The position numbers were made by a program, and so were the translations under genes. Of a DNA stretch of 64,000 nt, positions 25,060 to 33,530 are shown in pieces; positions within the stretch are counted from its first letter, which is position 1; the number at the start of each line of letters is the position of its first letter. The notes beneath the pieces were generated by a model. It did not search any database. It saw only the letters and a list, made by a program, of their open reading frames with translations, and was not told the origin of the DNA. Origin of the DNA: Kumtagia sp963829135 (lineage in GTDB: Bacteria; Pseudomonadota; Alphaproteobacteria; Rhizobiales; Rhizobiaceae). The stretch lies in assembly GCA_963829135.1 (NCBI GenBank), contig CAWHHO010000007.1:124001-188000 (forward strand), given 5' to 3'.

Positions 25060-26104
25060 ATGATCAATGCCTCGCCCTGGTGGATCCCGCATGTGCACGC
25101 CGACCGGCGGCCTCGCCTCATGACCCGCAATGCCATCACCGCCGCCGTGCGCGACTGGTTTGCACAGCGCGATTTCATCGAGGTCGAGACGGCAGCCTTG
25201 CAGGTTTCGCCTGGAAACGAGGCGCATCTTTCGGCCTTTGCGACACAGGCGATCGGCCCCGATGGTACGGTGCAGCCGCTCTATCTGCACACGTCACCGG
25301 AATTCGCCTGCAAGAAGCTGCTCTCCGCAGGTGAATCGCGTTTGTTCAACCTCGGGCGGGTCTATCGAAATCGCGAACGTGGGCCGCTTGCACCATCCGG
25401 AATTCACCATGCTTGAATGGTATAGAGCCGGCGAGCCCTACGAGAGGCTGATGCGCGACTGCGCCGATCTGTTGGCGCTGGCGGCCGAGCGGGCGGGGAC
25501 GAAAAATCTCACTTACCGCGACCGCGAAGCCGATCCATTCCGCGAGCCGGATCGGGTGACCGTTTCAGAGGCGTTCGAACGCCATGCGGGCATCGACCTA
25601 TTGGCGACGATCTCGCCATCCGGCGAAACGGATCGCGATGCGCTGCATGCGGCGCTGGCAGCGGCGGGTTTACGCACTGCCGCGGATGACAGCTGGGCCG
25701 ACCTTTACAGCCGCGTCATGGTGGAGCGGGTGGAACCCGCTCTCGGCATGGGCCGACCCACAGTGTCTATACGAATATCCCGTGTCTGAAGCGGCTTTGC
25801 GCGGCCTTCCGCCAACGATCCGCGCGTTGCCGAGCGATTCGAGCTCTACTGCTGCGGGGTCGAGATTGCCAACGGGTTCGGCGAACTCACCGACGCGGTC
25901 GAGCAGCGGCGGCGGTTCGTCATCGAGATGGATGAGAAGCAGCGCATCTATGGCGAGCGCTATCCGATCGACGAGGACTTTCTTACTGCCCTCGCTATCA
26001 TGCCAGAGGCCAGTGGCGTCGCGCTCGGCTTCGACCGCCTGGTGATGCTGGCAACAGGCGCTCGGCGTATCGACGATGTATTGTGGACGCCGCTGGCGGA
26101 GTAG
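25060..26104 (+). pseudogene. epmA: EF-P--lysine ligase EpmA (GenX/PoxA), three frameshifts
   Basis: A class II LysRS-like enzyme that attaches beta-lysine to EF-P. Seen: start MINASPWWIPHVHADRRP, motif 2 region LGRVYRNRERG and motif 3 GVALGFDRLVMLATG near the end, all conserved, but spread over three reading frames. Changes needed: drop one base at 25387-25390 (then LHHPEFTMLEWYRAG), drop one near 25769 (then LYEYPVSEAAL), add one near 25797 (then NDPRVAERFELY). Corrected length is about 347 aa, normal for EpmA. Either sequence error or recent decay. epmB is not in the window. Confidence 0.85.
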
Positions 26105-26140
26105 AGTGCCAATAGCGTCGACATCGGAAGAGCCCAGTTC

Positions 26141-26443
26141 TCAATCCTCTTCCTGTATAAGTCCTTTGCGATCAGAATGTCCGAGATCGCGCTCTGGATT
26201 GATCACGTCGCGCACCATTCGCTTCAGTTTGGCCGCATCGGGGAACCCTCCGTCGCGCTTGCGGTCCCAAATGAGCGTATCGTTGCAGGTGATGGTGAAA
26301 ACGCCGCCGGTACCAGGCACCAGCGCGACTTCGCCGAGCTCCGTGCCGAAGGTCGAGAGCAGTTCCTGCGCCATCCAGCCCGCACGCAGCAGCCACTGGC
26401 ACTGCGTGCAATAGGTGATCCGCAAGACGGGCAATTTGTTCAT
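26141..26443 (-). CDS. SelT/SelW/SelH (Rdx) family thioredoxin-like protein
   Basis: Seen: 100 aa; ITYCTQCQWLLRAGWMAQELLSTF, a thioredoxin-like CxxC (cysteine form, no in-frame TGA), then GGVFTITCNDTLIWDRKRDGGFPD split over two strands and a helix. Redox role is inferred from family. Followed by 223 bases up to yebC with no convincing gene on either strand. Confidence 0.88.
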   Translation of the reverse strand: MNKLPVLRITYCTQCQWLLRAGWMAQELLSTFGTELGEVALVPGTGGVFTITCNDTLIWDRKRDGGFPDAAKLKRMVRDVINPERDLGHSDRKGLIQEED

Positions 26444-26667
26444 TTATGGATCACAACGGTTCCGGCCAATCGGTCAGAGATGGTGTAGCGAGGAGATGTC
26501 GACTACGGCGTCCACAGCAAGGGAAACAGGCTGCGGCCGTAAACTGCAGGGAGGAACGCATTCAGACGGCGCGCCGAAAGTCGGCGTCGGCGGGAAGCAA
26601 GTCGGGTGGCGATCCGACATTCAGTCCTATCCTCATCGCGCTGCGCGGTCGTTGGATAACCTCGGCG

Positions 26668-27417
26668 TTATGCGGCACTAAGCTTCGCCAGTGTCGCGTC
26701 GTCGACTTCGAAGTTGGTGTAGACGTTCTGCACGTCGTCGTCATCCTCGAGATTGGCGACTAGCTTCATCAGCGACTGGGCGCGCTCCTCGTCGACCGGC
26801 ACATTGGTCTGCGGCTTCCAGATGATTTTTACCGATTCTGCCTCGCCGAGCGAGGCTTCAAGCGCTTTTGACACGTCGTTGACGGCTTCGAAGCCGCAAA
26901 GAATTGTGTGGCCTTCCTCGTCGGACTGAATGTCGTCCGCGCCGGCATCGATTGCCGCTTCCATTACCGTGTCGGCGCTGCCGGCCTTTGCCTCGTAATA
27001 AATCTCGCCGGCGCGGTCCCAGAGGAAGGACACTGATCCGGTCTCACCGAGAGCTCCGCCGGCCTTGGTGAAGGCGGCGCGCACGTTGGAGGCTGTGCGG
27101 TTGCGATTGTCGGTCAGCGCCTCGACAATGACGGCGACGCCGCCTGGGCCATAGCCCTCGTAGCGCACTTCGTCATAGCTCTCGGCATCGCCGCCCGACG
27201 CCTTGTTGATGGCGCGCTGGATGTTGTCCTTCGGCATCGACTCGGCCTTGGCGTTTTGAATCGCCAGCCGCAGCCGCGGATTCATTGCCGGGTCGGGAAC
27301 ACCCAACTTGGCGGCGACGGTGATCTCGCGCGCCAGCTTGGAGAAGATCTTGGAGCGGACCGCGTCCTGGCGGCCCTTTCGGTGCATGATGTTCTTGAAC
27401 TGTGAATGGCCGGCCAT
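26668..27417 (-). CDS. YebC/PmpR family transcriptional or translation regulator
   Basis: Seen: 249 aa, the standard length; MAGHSQFKNIMHRKGRQD at the N-terminus, then three domains with RYEGYGPGGVAVIVEALTDN and VANLEDDDDVQNVYTNFEV. The family binds DNA in some bacteria and was recently linked to ribosome rescue at polyproline stalls, which is notable next to efp/epmA. Which function applies here is not shown by sequence. Confidence 0.95.
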   Translation of the reverse strand: MAGHSQFKNIMHRKGRQDAVRSKIFSKLAREITVAAKLGVPDPAMNPRLRLAIQNAKAESMPKDNIQRAINKASGGDAESYDEVRYEGYGPGGVAVIVEALTDNRNRTASNVRAAFTKAGGALGETGSVSFLWDRAGEIYYEAKAGSADTVMEAAIDAGADDIQSDEEGHTILCGFEAVNDVSKALEASLGEAESVKIIWKPQTNVPVDEERAQSLMKLVANLEDDDDVQNVYTNFEVDDATLAKLSAA

Positions 27418-27551
27418 GACGTCCCTGTCTTCGAAATTCGGCGATTTCCGGAATGGCGGGCTTATAGATAAGTTGCCGACAAACGTCCAGAAGCTGGCTG
27501 GGCCTTCACTTTGATGCGCATCGTTGCGGATGGATTTCGTTTGGAGGTGAA

Positions 27552-27635
27552 GTGAACGCGATGCTCCTGGTCACGCGCAATGAAAAGGATTTCGCGGCAG
27601 ACCTCCCGGGTGTTCGCATTCCTTATCGTCTTTGA
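27552..27635 (+). pseudogene. C-terminal remnant of a PIN-domain toxin
   Basis: Within the otherwise empty 336-base gap 27418-27753, a short frame ends with MLLVTRNEKDFAADLPGVR and then a TGA. LVTRNxKDF is the classic C-terminal core of VapC-type PIN toxins. The preceding in-frame residues do not resemble the rest of a PIN domain and no antitoxin is visible, so this is a degraded fragment. Nothing else is seen in the gap. Confidence 0.5.
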
Positions 27636-27753
27636 TCCCGTCTCGGGTGAAAATGCTCGCGAAGGTTTGATCCTCTGGAGCAGGATTTCGACTGGCAGCG
27701 ACGGCGCAGGTGCTTAACGTGGCGGGATCGCAACTCGCACGGACCGGAATGCC

Positions 27754-28557
27754 ATGCCCTTCCGCCTGATTGCCGTCCTGTGTTTCGTATTGTTCATACC
27801 GGCCCTTGCGTTCGCGCAGGACGCGCCTCCGAGTAAATGCATGGCGATCGCCCAGAATTTTCCGGACGTCACCTACGCCAATTTCACGCCAGTACAGGCA
27901 ACCAGTTCCAACGAGGTGGTCATCACCTATGCCGGACATTCGACCTATCTGATCGACACACCCGCCGGGGTGCGCATCGCCACGGATTTCAGCGGTATCT
28001 ACGGCGCCAACCCGACGCCGCGCGTCGTCACCATGAACAAGGCGCACCGCACGCATTTCACCGACCTTCCCGATCCGGGCATCGAATATGTGCTGCGCGG
28101 CTGGAACCCTGATGGCGGCGCGGCACGTCACGCGGTGATGGTCGACGATGTCTATATCCGCAACGTGCCGACCGATATACGGAGCTGGGGCGGGGCGCTG
28201 GAGCGCGACGGCAATTCGATCTTCATCTTCGAGGTCGCCGATCTCTGCATCGGTCATCTTGGCCATCTGCATACCGGCCTCAGCGATGCGCAGTATGGCG
28301 CCATCGGCCGTCTCGATATCCTGATGGTGCCGATCGATGGCGGCATGACCCAGTCGCTCGGCGGAATGACCGAGATTACCGACCGGCTGCATTCTTCGAT
28401 CGTCCTGCCAATGCATCGCCATGCGACGCCGATGGCGGAGTTCCTCGGCATGATGGGCGATGGCTTCGCTGTGGATTTCCGCGACAGCCGGTCGCTGACA
28501 GTATCGCTGCGCAACCTGCCGGACAGACCGACAATCATCGTGCTGAAGGGGGTGTAG
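27754..28557 (+). CDS. Secreted MBL-fold hydrolase (UlaG-like)
   Basis: Seen: 267 aa; Sec signal peptide (1-22, ending AFAQD); a metallo-beta-lactamase-type fold of the beta-lactamase_3/UlaG class with YAGHSTYLIDTPAGVRIATDFSG, MNKAHRTHFTDL in place of the canonical THxHxDH, DLCIGHLGHLH and LPMHRH near the end. The His set suggests a metal site; the substrate is unknown. Followed by a 237-base stretch without a gene. Confidence 0.82.
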   Translation: MPFRLIAVLCFVLFIPALAFAQDAPPSKCMAIAQNFPDVTYANFTPVQATSSNEVVITYAGHSTYLIDTPAGVRIATDFSGIYGANPTPRVVTMNKAHRTHFTDLPDPGIEYVLRGWNPDGGAARHAVMVDDVYIRNVPTDIRSWGGALERDGNSIFIFEVADLCIGHLGHLHTGLSDAQYGAIGRLDILMVPIDGGMTQSLGGMTEITDRLHSSIVLPMHRHATPMAEFLGMMGDGFAVDFRDSRSLTVSLRNLPDRPTIIVLKGV

Positions 28558-28794
28558 AGCTAAAGCTGCCAGCGCTTTGGCTAGGCTCCGCAAGATGGTC
28601 GATGAAGTCGCCATCTCGCTGCGCGCCCATGATGGACGGTTCGTTGGATCGGACAAGCGATAGCCTAGTTTGATGGTCGCGGCGAAGGCACCGATAAGCT
28701 CGCGTAGGCCCGCTCCCTGGAAAAAGCTGCGCCCCCTGTCGGATTTGGCTTTGGCGCTACGTCCTTGGATCATGGAAACGAAAGGAGATTGGCC

Positions 28795-29148
28795 ATGCCT
28801 TATGTTGACGGTTTTCTGCTTGCCGTGCCCAAGGATAAGATCGAACAGTACAAGAAGGCCGTCGACGTCTCGGCTCCGATCTTCAAGGAATATGGCGCGA
28901 TCGATTATGTCGAATGCGTCGGCGACGATGTACCTTATGGCGAACTGACATCGTTTCCGCGCGCCGTGCAGGCGACCGAAGACGAGGTCGTGATATTCTC
29001 GTGGATAACCTATCCATCGCGTGAGGTGCGCGATGCCGCCAATGCCAGGATCATGAAGGACGAGCGTATGATGGAAGCAATGAGGGACGTGCCTGTAGAC
29101 GGAAAGCGCATGATCTTCGGAGGCTTCATCCCCTTCAAGGGGTTGTGA
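28795..29148 (+). CDS. DUF1428 family protein
   Basis: Seen: 117 aa; MPYVDGFLLAVPKDKIEQYKK and YVECVGDDVPYGELTSFP are hallmarks of DUF1428, a dimeric alpha-beta barrel related to ABM-type folds. AAAGGAG lies eight bases upstream of this ATG, which fixes the start. Function not established. Confidence 0.9.
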   Translation: MPYVDGFLLAVPKDKIEQYKKAVDVSAPIFKEYGAIDYVECVGDDVPYGELTSFPRAVQATEDEVVIFSWITYPSREVRDAANARIMKDERMMEAMRDVPVDGKRMIFGGFIPFKGL

Positions 29149-29267
29149 AGCCTAAGTCGCCGCCAGGGGCCTGGAGCATTGGAAAACTTTCATGAGATTG
29201 AAACGCCCTAAACCCAGGTCTTGTCGCGTTTCGTAGCGGAGAACCGCTGCGAACTTTCCTGCAAGCT

Positions 29268-30032
29268 CTAGCCCCGGTCCGCGCCAACCTTCCTTTGCTT
29301 CCGGCGCCGCGCCAGCATATTGAGAGCCTCGACCATCGCGGAGAAGCCCATGGCGGCGTAGATATAGCCTCTCGGTACATGGTAGCCCATGCCGTCGGCG
29401 ATCAGGGTCATGCCGATCATCAGCAGGAAGCCAAGGGCGAGCATGACGATGGTCGGGTTCTTCTCAATGAACCGCGCCAGGGGGCCGGAAGCCAGCATCA
29501 TCACCGAAACGGCGACAATCACGGCGATGTACATGATCGCGATCTCGTCGGTCATGCCCACGGCGGTGATGATGGAGTCGATTGAGAAAACGAGATCGAG
29601 CAACAGGATCTGAAAAATCGCGGCGCCGAGTGTGAGTTGAAGCGTTCCGCTGACGATGCTGTCCTTGTGGTCCTCATGATCAACCGTGTGATGAATTTCC
29701 TTGGTCGCCTTCCACACAAGGAAAAGACCACCGGCGATCAGGATCAGGTCGCGCCAGGAAAAAGTGTGATCGAAGGCGCTGAACAGCGGAGTCGTCAGCC
29801 GCACGATGACGGAAATGGTGGCCAGCAGCACCAGTCGCATGATCAGCGCGGCGCTTATGCCCAACCGACGCGCCCGCGCACGCTGCTCGACCGGCAGCTT
29901 GTTGGTCAGGATCGATATGAAGATCAGGTTGTCGATGCCGAGGACGACTTCAAGGATGATCAACGTCAGCAATGCCACCCAGGCTGTGGGATCGGAAAGC
30001 CAGTCAAAATGCATCGCAAAAAAATCGGCCAT
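29268..30032 (-). CDS. TerC family membrane protein
   Basis: Seen: 254 aa; about seven transmembrane helices; the two conserved acidic patches ILEVVLGIDNLIFISIL and LVFSIDSIITAVGMT, which carry metal-interacting Asp/Glu in the TerC/Alx family. The ATG at 30032 is chosen because GAGGGA sits six bases upstream. TerC proteins are linked to manganese/tellurite handling and to membrane protein metalation; the role here is inferred. Confidence 0.92.
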   Translation of the reverse strand: MADFFAMHFDWLSDPTAWVALLTLIILEVVLGIDNLIFISILTNKLPVEQRARARRLGISAALIMRLVLLATISVIVRLTTPLFSAFDHTFSWRDLILIAGGLFLVWKATKEIHHTVDHEDHKDSIVSGTLQLTLGAAIFQILLLDLVFSIDSIITAVGMTDEIAIMYIAVIVAVSVMMLASGPLARFIEKNPTIVMLALGFLLMIGMTLIADGMGYHVPRGYIYAAMGFSAMVEALNMLARRRKQRKVGADRG

Positions 30033-30103
30033 CGGTCCCTCATCGAATTGCTGGTGGAGCGTAGTGGAAGTCGCGACAGACGTAGGAGGCCACTGCTTAA
30101 CCG

Positions 30104-30934
30104 TCAACCGGCCTGCCAGAAAGTCGGTATGGTTTCTTCGAGCCGGGCTCCCAGCCTCAGCGGTGCAATGCGTTCCGCGAGGCCGGTCCTATCGGAAATC
30201 TCGACGCCGACGCCGCAAATTGTCGCGGGACCGATTGCGGCCTCGAAGCGACCCTTGGGCACCTTCGAGAGGAAGCGGTTCAGCGGCTCCTCCTTGTCCA
30301 TGCCGAGCGACGAGTCATAGTCGCCGCACATGCCGGCGTCAGTGATGTAGGCGGTGCCGCCGTTAAGGATCTGATGGTCTGCTGTCGGCTGGTGAGTATG
30401 GGTACCGACGACAAGGCTGGCCCGCCCATCGACGAAATGCGCGAAGCACATCTTCTCGGAAGTTGCCTCGGCGTGAAAGTCAATGACGACGGCATCCGCC
30501 TGTTCGCCGAGCGGGCAGGCCGAAAGCTCGCGCTCGCCGGCCTGGAAGGGGTCGTCGAGTTCCGGATGCATGAACACCCGCCCCATGATGTTTGAAACCA
30601 GGACGCGCGCGCCGTTGCGGGCTAGATAGACGCCTGAACCTCGCCCAGGCGTGCCTTTGGGAAAGTTCGCGGGCCGCAGGAACCGCTCCTCGCGCGGCGC
30701 GAAGGTGAGCGCCTCCCGCTGGTCCCACACGTGGTTTCCGGTGGTCACGACATCGGCGCCGGCTGACAGCGTCTCGCGAAAGATCTCCTCGGTGATGCCG
30801 AAGCCGCCGGCTGCGTTCTCGCCATTGACGATAACGAAATCGAGTCTGAGGTCGGAGATCAGGCCGGGCAGCCTTTCCCACACCGCGGTGCGGCCCGTCT
30901 TGCCAACCATATCGCCCAGGAAAAGAAGTCTCAT
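30104..30934 (-). CDS. YmdB-family metallophosphoesterase (TIGR00282)
   Basis: Calcineurin-like phosphodiesterase; the Bacillus homologue YmdB hydrolyses 2',3'-cAMP. Seen: 276 aa; MRLLFLGDMVGKTGR (metal Asp), VNGENAAGG, TTGNHVWDQREAL, VDFHAEATSEK and VGTHTHQPTAD, a complete dimetal site. The start overlaps the stop of the BrnA-like gene (ATGA). In rhizobia it normally lies after fthC; here a toxin-antitoxin locus is inserted between them. Confidence 0.93.
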   Translation of the reverse strand: MRLLFLGDMVGKTGRTAVWERLPGLISDLRLDFVIVNGENAAGGFGITEEIFRETLSAGADVVTTGNHVWDQREALTFAPREERFLRPANFPKGTPGRGSGVYLARNGARVLVSNIMGRVFMHPELDDPFQAGERELSACPLGEQADAVVIDFHAEATSEKMCFAHFVDGRASLVVGTHTHQPTADHQILNGGTAYITDAGMCGDYDSSLGMDKEEPLNRFLSKVPKGRFEAAIGPATICGVGVEISDRTGLAERIAPLRLGARLEETIPTFWQAG

Positions 30935-31521
30935 GCGGCGCTGCGTGTACCAAGCGCTCGGCTCACCGTCTCCGGTTCCTTCGCAATAACCTGCAGATAG
31001 GCTCGGGCCGCCTGATCCGGCTCCGTGCGCCCCTGCTCCCAATCGCGCAGCGTTCCGAGCGGGATGTGAAACGATTCGGCGAACTGCTCCTGCGTCATGC
31101 CAAGTGCACGCCGAATCGTTTTCACACGCGGAACTCTAGGTGCAGTCGCGAGCCATTCATCAGAAACAGGTTGAGAGTCCGGATCGGCGAGCGCCCGGGC
31201 AACAACCTCCTCATCGCTCATTGTGCGCAGATGATGCAATCGTTTCGCCCGATCAGTCTCGTTCTCGATCATATTGCTGTTGTCTGCCTTTGTCGCTCGC
31301 CGCGCTGAAATTATGCGAATTCGTTCGCCGCGTTCTGTGTACGTGACGTGGTAGATGATGCCGCTAGCCATCCCAATTGAGACAAAACGTTCTTCGCCAT
31401 AGTCTGCTGATCGCTCGATAAACTGAAGTGCGAAGATGTCTGCAAATGACAACCGGGCCTCTTGGAATGACACTTTGTGCTTGTCGATGTTGCTAGCAGC
31501 CTTCGCCTCATCCCTACTCAA
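30931..31521 (-). CDS. BrnT-BrnA-like toxin-antitoxin locus read as one fused frame
   Basis: Seen: 196 aa. Residues 1-80 match the BrnT RNase toxin (EAKAASNIDKHKVSFQEAR; RGERIRIISARRATKA). Residues 84-196 match its antitoxin, with an Xre-type helix-turn-helix (KTIRRALGMTQEQFAESFHI). The fusion looks secondary: one extra base at 31515 hides the usual GTG-initiated MEFEWDEAK start at 31528, and one missing base near 31281-31284 joins the genes. With both corrected, a 91-aa BrnT (31253-31528) overlaps a 113-aa antitoxin starting at the ATG at 31272, the standard layout. The antitoxin stop overlaps ymdB. Confidence 0.8.
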   Translation of the reverse strand: MSRDEAKAASNIDKHKVSFQEARLSFADIFALQFIERSADYGEERFVSIGMASGIIYHVTYTERGERIRIISARRATKADNSNMIENETDRAKRLHHLRTMSDEEVVARALADPDSQPVSDEWLATAPRVPRVKTIRRALGMTQEQFAESFHIPLGTLRDWEQGRTEPDQAARAYLQVIAKEPETVSRALGTRSAA

Positions 31522-31537
31522 ATTCCACGATCTGCCT

Positions 31538-31580
31538 CTACTGAATTCCAGTAGCTTATCCTCTTGCTTTAGAGAGTCAA
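31538..31580 (-). promoter_or_regulatory. Promoter and palindromic operator of the BrnT/BrnA locus
   Basis: On the minus strand TTGACT (31575-31580) and TAAGCT (31553-31558) form a -35/-10 pair 16 bases apart, followed by the perfect dyad CTACTG (31538-31543), AATTC, CAGTAG (31549-31554) that ends ten bases before the predicted GTG. BrnA-type antitoxins autorepress, so this is a likely operator. Confidence 0.5.
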
Positions 31581-31581
31581 T

Positions 31582-32163
31582 TCAACCGAACAGCCGCAGC
31601 CCGCGCTCGGTGACGATTTCGTGGAGCACGATATCATGCGGCTCGTCGGGCACTTGGTTCACCTGCTGGCAGTCGAAGGCAACGCCTATGAGGCGAGGCG
31701 CATGACCGATGGACTGGAGGCGCGCGATGGCGCGGTCGTAGTGGCCGGCGCCATAGCCGATACGATGGCCGCGCCCGTCGAAGGCTGCAAGCGGTACCAG
31801 CATGATGTGCGGATCGAGAACCTCGGCGTCTTCGCCGGGGCCGGAGGTGCCGAAGCCCATGTCTATTATGGGAGCGCCGCGCACCAGTTCGCGGAAGCTG
31901 ATGGTGGTCTTGTCGAGGATTGCCGGCAGGCAGAGCCGCGCACCCTTTTCGCGCAAGGCGAACATCAGTGGCCGCACGTCGACTTCCGAGCGGATCGGCC
32001 AGAAGCCCGACACGATCTGCCCCGGTTCGATAGCGATGCCTTTTCGGGCAGTCTCGGCCATCTCCATGGATGCTTCGATGCGCCAGAACGGATCGAGCGC
32101 GTCGCGACGTGCGAGCGCTTCCAGCCGAAGTGATTTCTTGATTGCCTTGAGTGTGTCCGTCAT
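31582..32163 (-). CDS. fthC: 5-formyltetrahydrofolate cyclo-ligase
   Basis: Converts 5-formyl-THF to 5,10-methenyl-THF with ATP. Seen: 193 aa; N-terminal basic helix with R(R)DALDP; VSGFWPIRSEVDVRPL; the C-terminal active-site motif VPLAAFDGRGHRIGYGAGHYDRA (split). It lies directly downstream of the 6S RNA, the arrangement known in many proteobacteria. The ATG at 32163 starts the family-like sequence. Confidence 0.94.
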   Translation of the reverse strand: MTDTLKAIKKSLRLEALARRDALDPFWRIEASMEMAETARKGIAIEPGQIVSGFWPIRSEVDVRPLMFALREKGARLCLPAILDKTTISFRELVRGAPIIDMGFGTSGPGEDAEVLDPHIMLVPLAAFDGRGHRIGYGAGHYDRAIARLQSIGHAPRLIGVAFDCQQVNQVPDEPHDIVLHEIVTERGLRLFG

Positions 32164-32244
32164 CACAACCCCGTCGCCGGACACGATAGACGATGCGGCA
32201 TTGCAAGACTGTGCCAAATGCGGCAGCGAGTGACGATCCACACA

Positions 32245-32425
32245 ACCGGTGAAGAAGTTGATCCCGGGAACCTACAAAGTAGGTGGGCGCCGTGTGTCCA
32301 AACCCACGGGTCGGGACAGGGACAGCTCCCTAGGGATCAATAAGGCCCCGGGGAAATGTCTCTCCTGCCGGGAAGCGCAGACCGTCGCAGTGAATATAAG
32401 CTGGCGCGAGGTCTGCCGCCAGTGC
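32245..32425 (-). ncRNA. ssrS: 6S RNA (SsrS), approximate ends
   Basis: The 290-base gap upstream of fthC has no gene but strong secondary structure on the minus strand: TTGATCCC (about 32334-32341) pairs with GGGATCAA (about 32270-32277), enclosing hairpins CCTAC-TTT-GTAGG (near 32282) and CCGTG..CACGG. 6S RNA just upstream of fthC/ygfA is a known synteny. The call rests on position and folding, not on a covariance model; ends are estimates. Confidence 0.6.
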
Positions 32426-32453
32426 CGATGACGGAAAACGTATCGTCTAGGGA

Positions 32454-33305
32454 TCAAGCAGCGCGCAGATCGATATTCGACATTGCGACAAGTGATCTTG
32501 CGGCGGGCGTCAGGCCCTCGGCGCAGGCCTTTTCGACCCAAGCCACTTCGCTGGATGAAAGGTAATCGGCAAAGCCGCCGGCAACGCCGCGACGCATGCG
32601 AAGGCTTTCGTCATCGCTCAGATCGTATTCGTGGCCCGGAATGCCATCCGACTTCTCGATTTCCCGCATAGCCTCGAAACGCGACGCTTCAACCGCGCGA
32701 TGAACGGCTTGAGCGTCTACGGGGCATTTCAGGAAGCGGAGGACCGCAGCGGTCATGCCCTCGGGGTCGGCGCTCAGCGCCTCATAGCTGAGAATGAAGT
32801 GCGGGTGCCTCGAGAGGCCCTCCGCCCAGCCATTGAGGTAGCGGATGAGATCCGCAGCGCCTTGTTCCTTGTCCCTGAGAAAGGCACCGATGTTGCCCGA
32901 AAACCGGTGCTTGTGGCGTGTCGCATGGAAATAGGAGGAGACGAGCACATCGCGCGGGTCGCGAACCATGAAGATGACCGGCTTCTGTTGAAACATGCGG
33001 GCATCGTATGGCAGGTGGCTGACGGCAATCTTCGGCAATGCTGGCCGATACTGCTCGTATTTGAAGCCCGGTAAGCCGCGTATCGGGTCGCGATCCAAAT
33101 TGGGCGTAACCGAAAAGGTCGTGTGGAGATCGATCGTCGTGCCCAGCTTGTGCACATCGGCAAGGTAGTTCGAGACGATGAATCGGAACCAGGTTCGCCC
33201 GGATTTCGGATAGGAGGCCAACACGGCGTCGGTCGAGGCTGCCAATTTCGGGTAGGTGATCCGATGTGCTGTCCAGCGGCGGATTTTGGTGACGATGCCT
33301 GCCAT
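32454..33305 (-). CDS. PAPS-dependent sulfotransferase
   Basis: Transfers sulfate from PAPS to an acceptor such as an oligosaccharide or lipid. Seen: 283 aa; 5'-phosphosulfate loop SYPKSGRTWFRFIVSNYL; 3'-phosphate motif FMVRDPRDVLVSSYFHATRHK; DLSDDESLRMRRGVAGGFADYL resembles the RxGxxGDW region. The ATG at 33305 has an AGGA upstream. Position between 6S RNA and the GNAT gene is not a usual sulfotransferase neighbourhood; the acceptor is unknown. Confidence 0.88.
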   Translation of the reverse strand: MAGIVTKIRRWTAHRITYPKLAASTDAVLASYPKSGRTWFRFIVSNYLADVHKLGTTIDLHTTFSVTPNLDRDPIRGLPGFKYEQYRPALPKIAVSHLPYDARMFQQKPVIFMVRDPRDVLVSSYFHATRHKHRFSGNIGAFLRDKEQGAADLIRYLNGWAEGLSRHPHFILSYEALSADPEGMTAAVLRFLKCPVDAQAVHRAVEASRFEAMREIEKSDGIPGHEYDLSDDESLRMRRGVAGGFADYLSSSEVAWVEKACAEGLTPAARSLVAMSNIDLRAA

Positions 33306-33530
33306 AAAAAACGATCCTGCGAAATGCGTTGGCCATGAACCTCTGCCCAACAAGGGAAGCGATTTCCCGGCAGCAACAAAGTCAGTTTATTCCGCTCGAT
33401 GCGAGGGTTCTGCCAATGCTTTCGCCATTCGCGATCTCGCAACCGCTTGGCGCTGATCGGAAAACTGCTCTGTGCTATCGCCGCGCTGCGATCGGCGCGA
33501 TAAGGTCGCGCCGAAGCAAGGGGAGCCGAA

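Noticed and set aside
26141..26443. Selenoprotein in the SelT/SelW/SelH-like gene
   Set aside because: The redox motif reads CTQC with normal codons and there is no in-frame TGA.
26444..26667. Possible small gene between the SelW-like and yebC genes
   Set aside because: The frames overlap the yebC end or have no start signal and no family resemblance.
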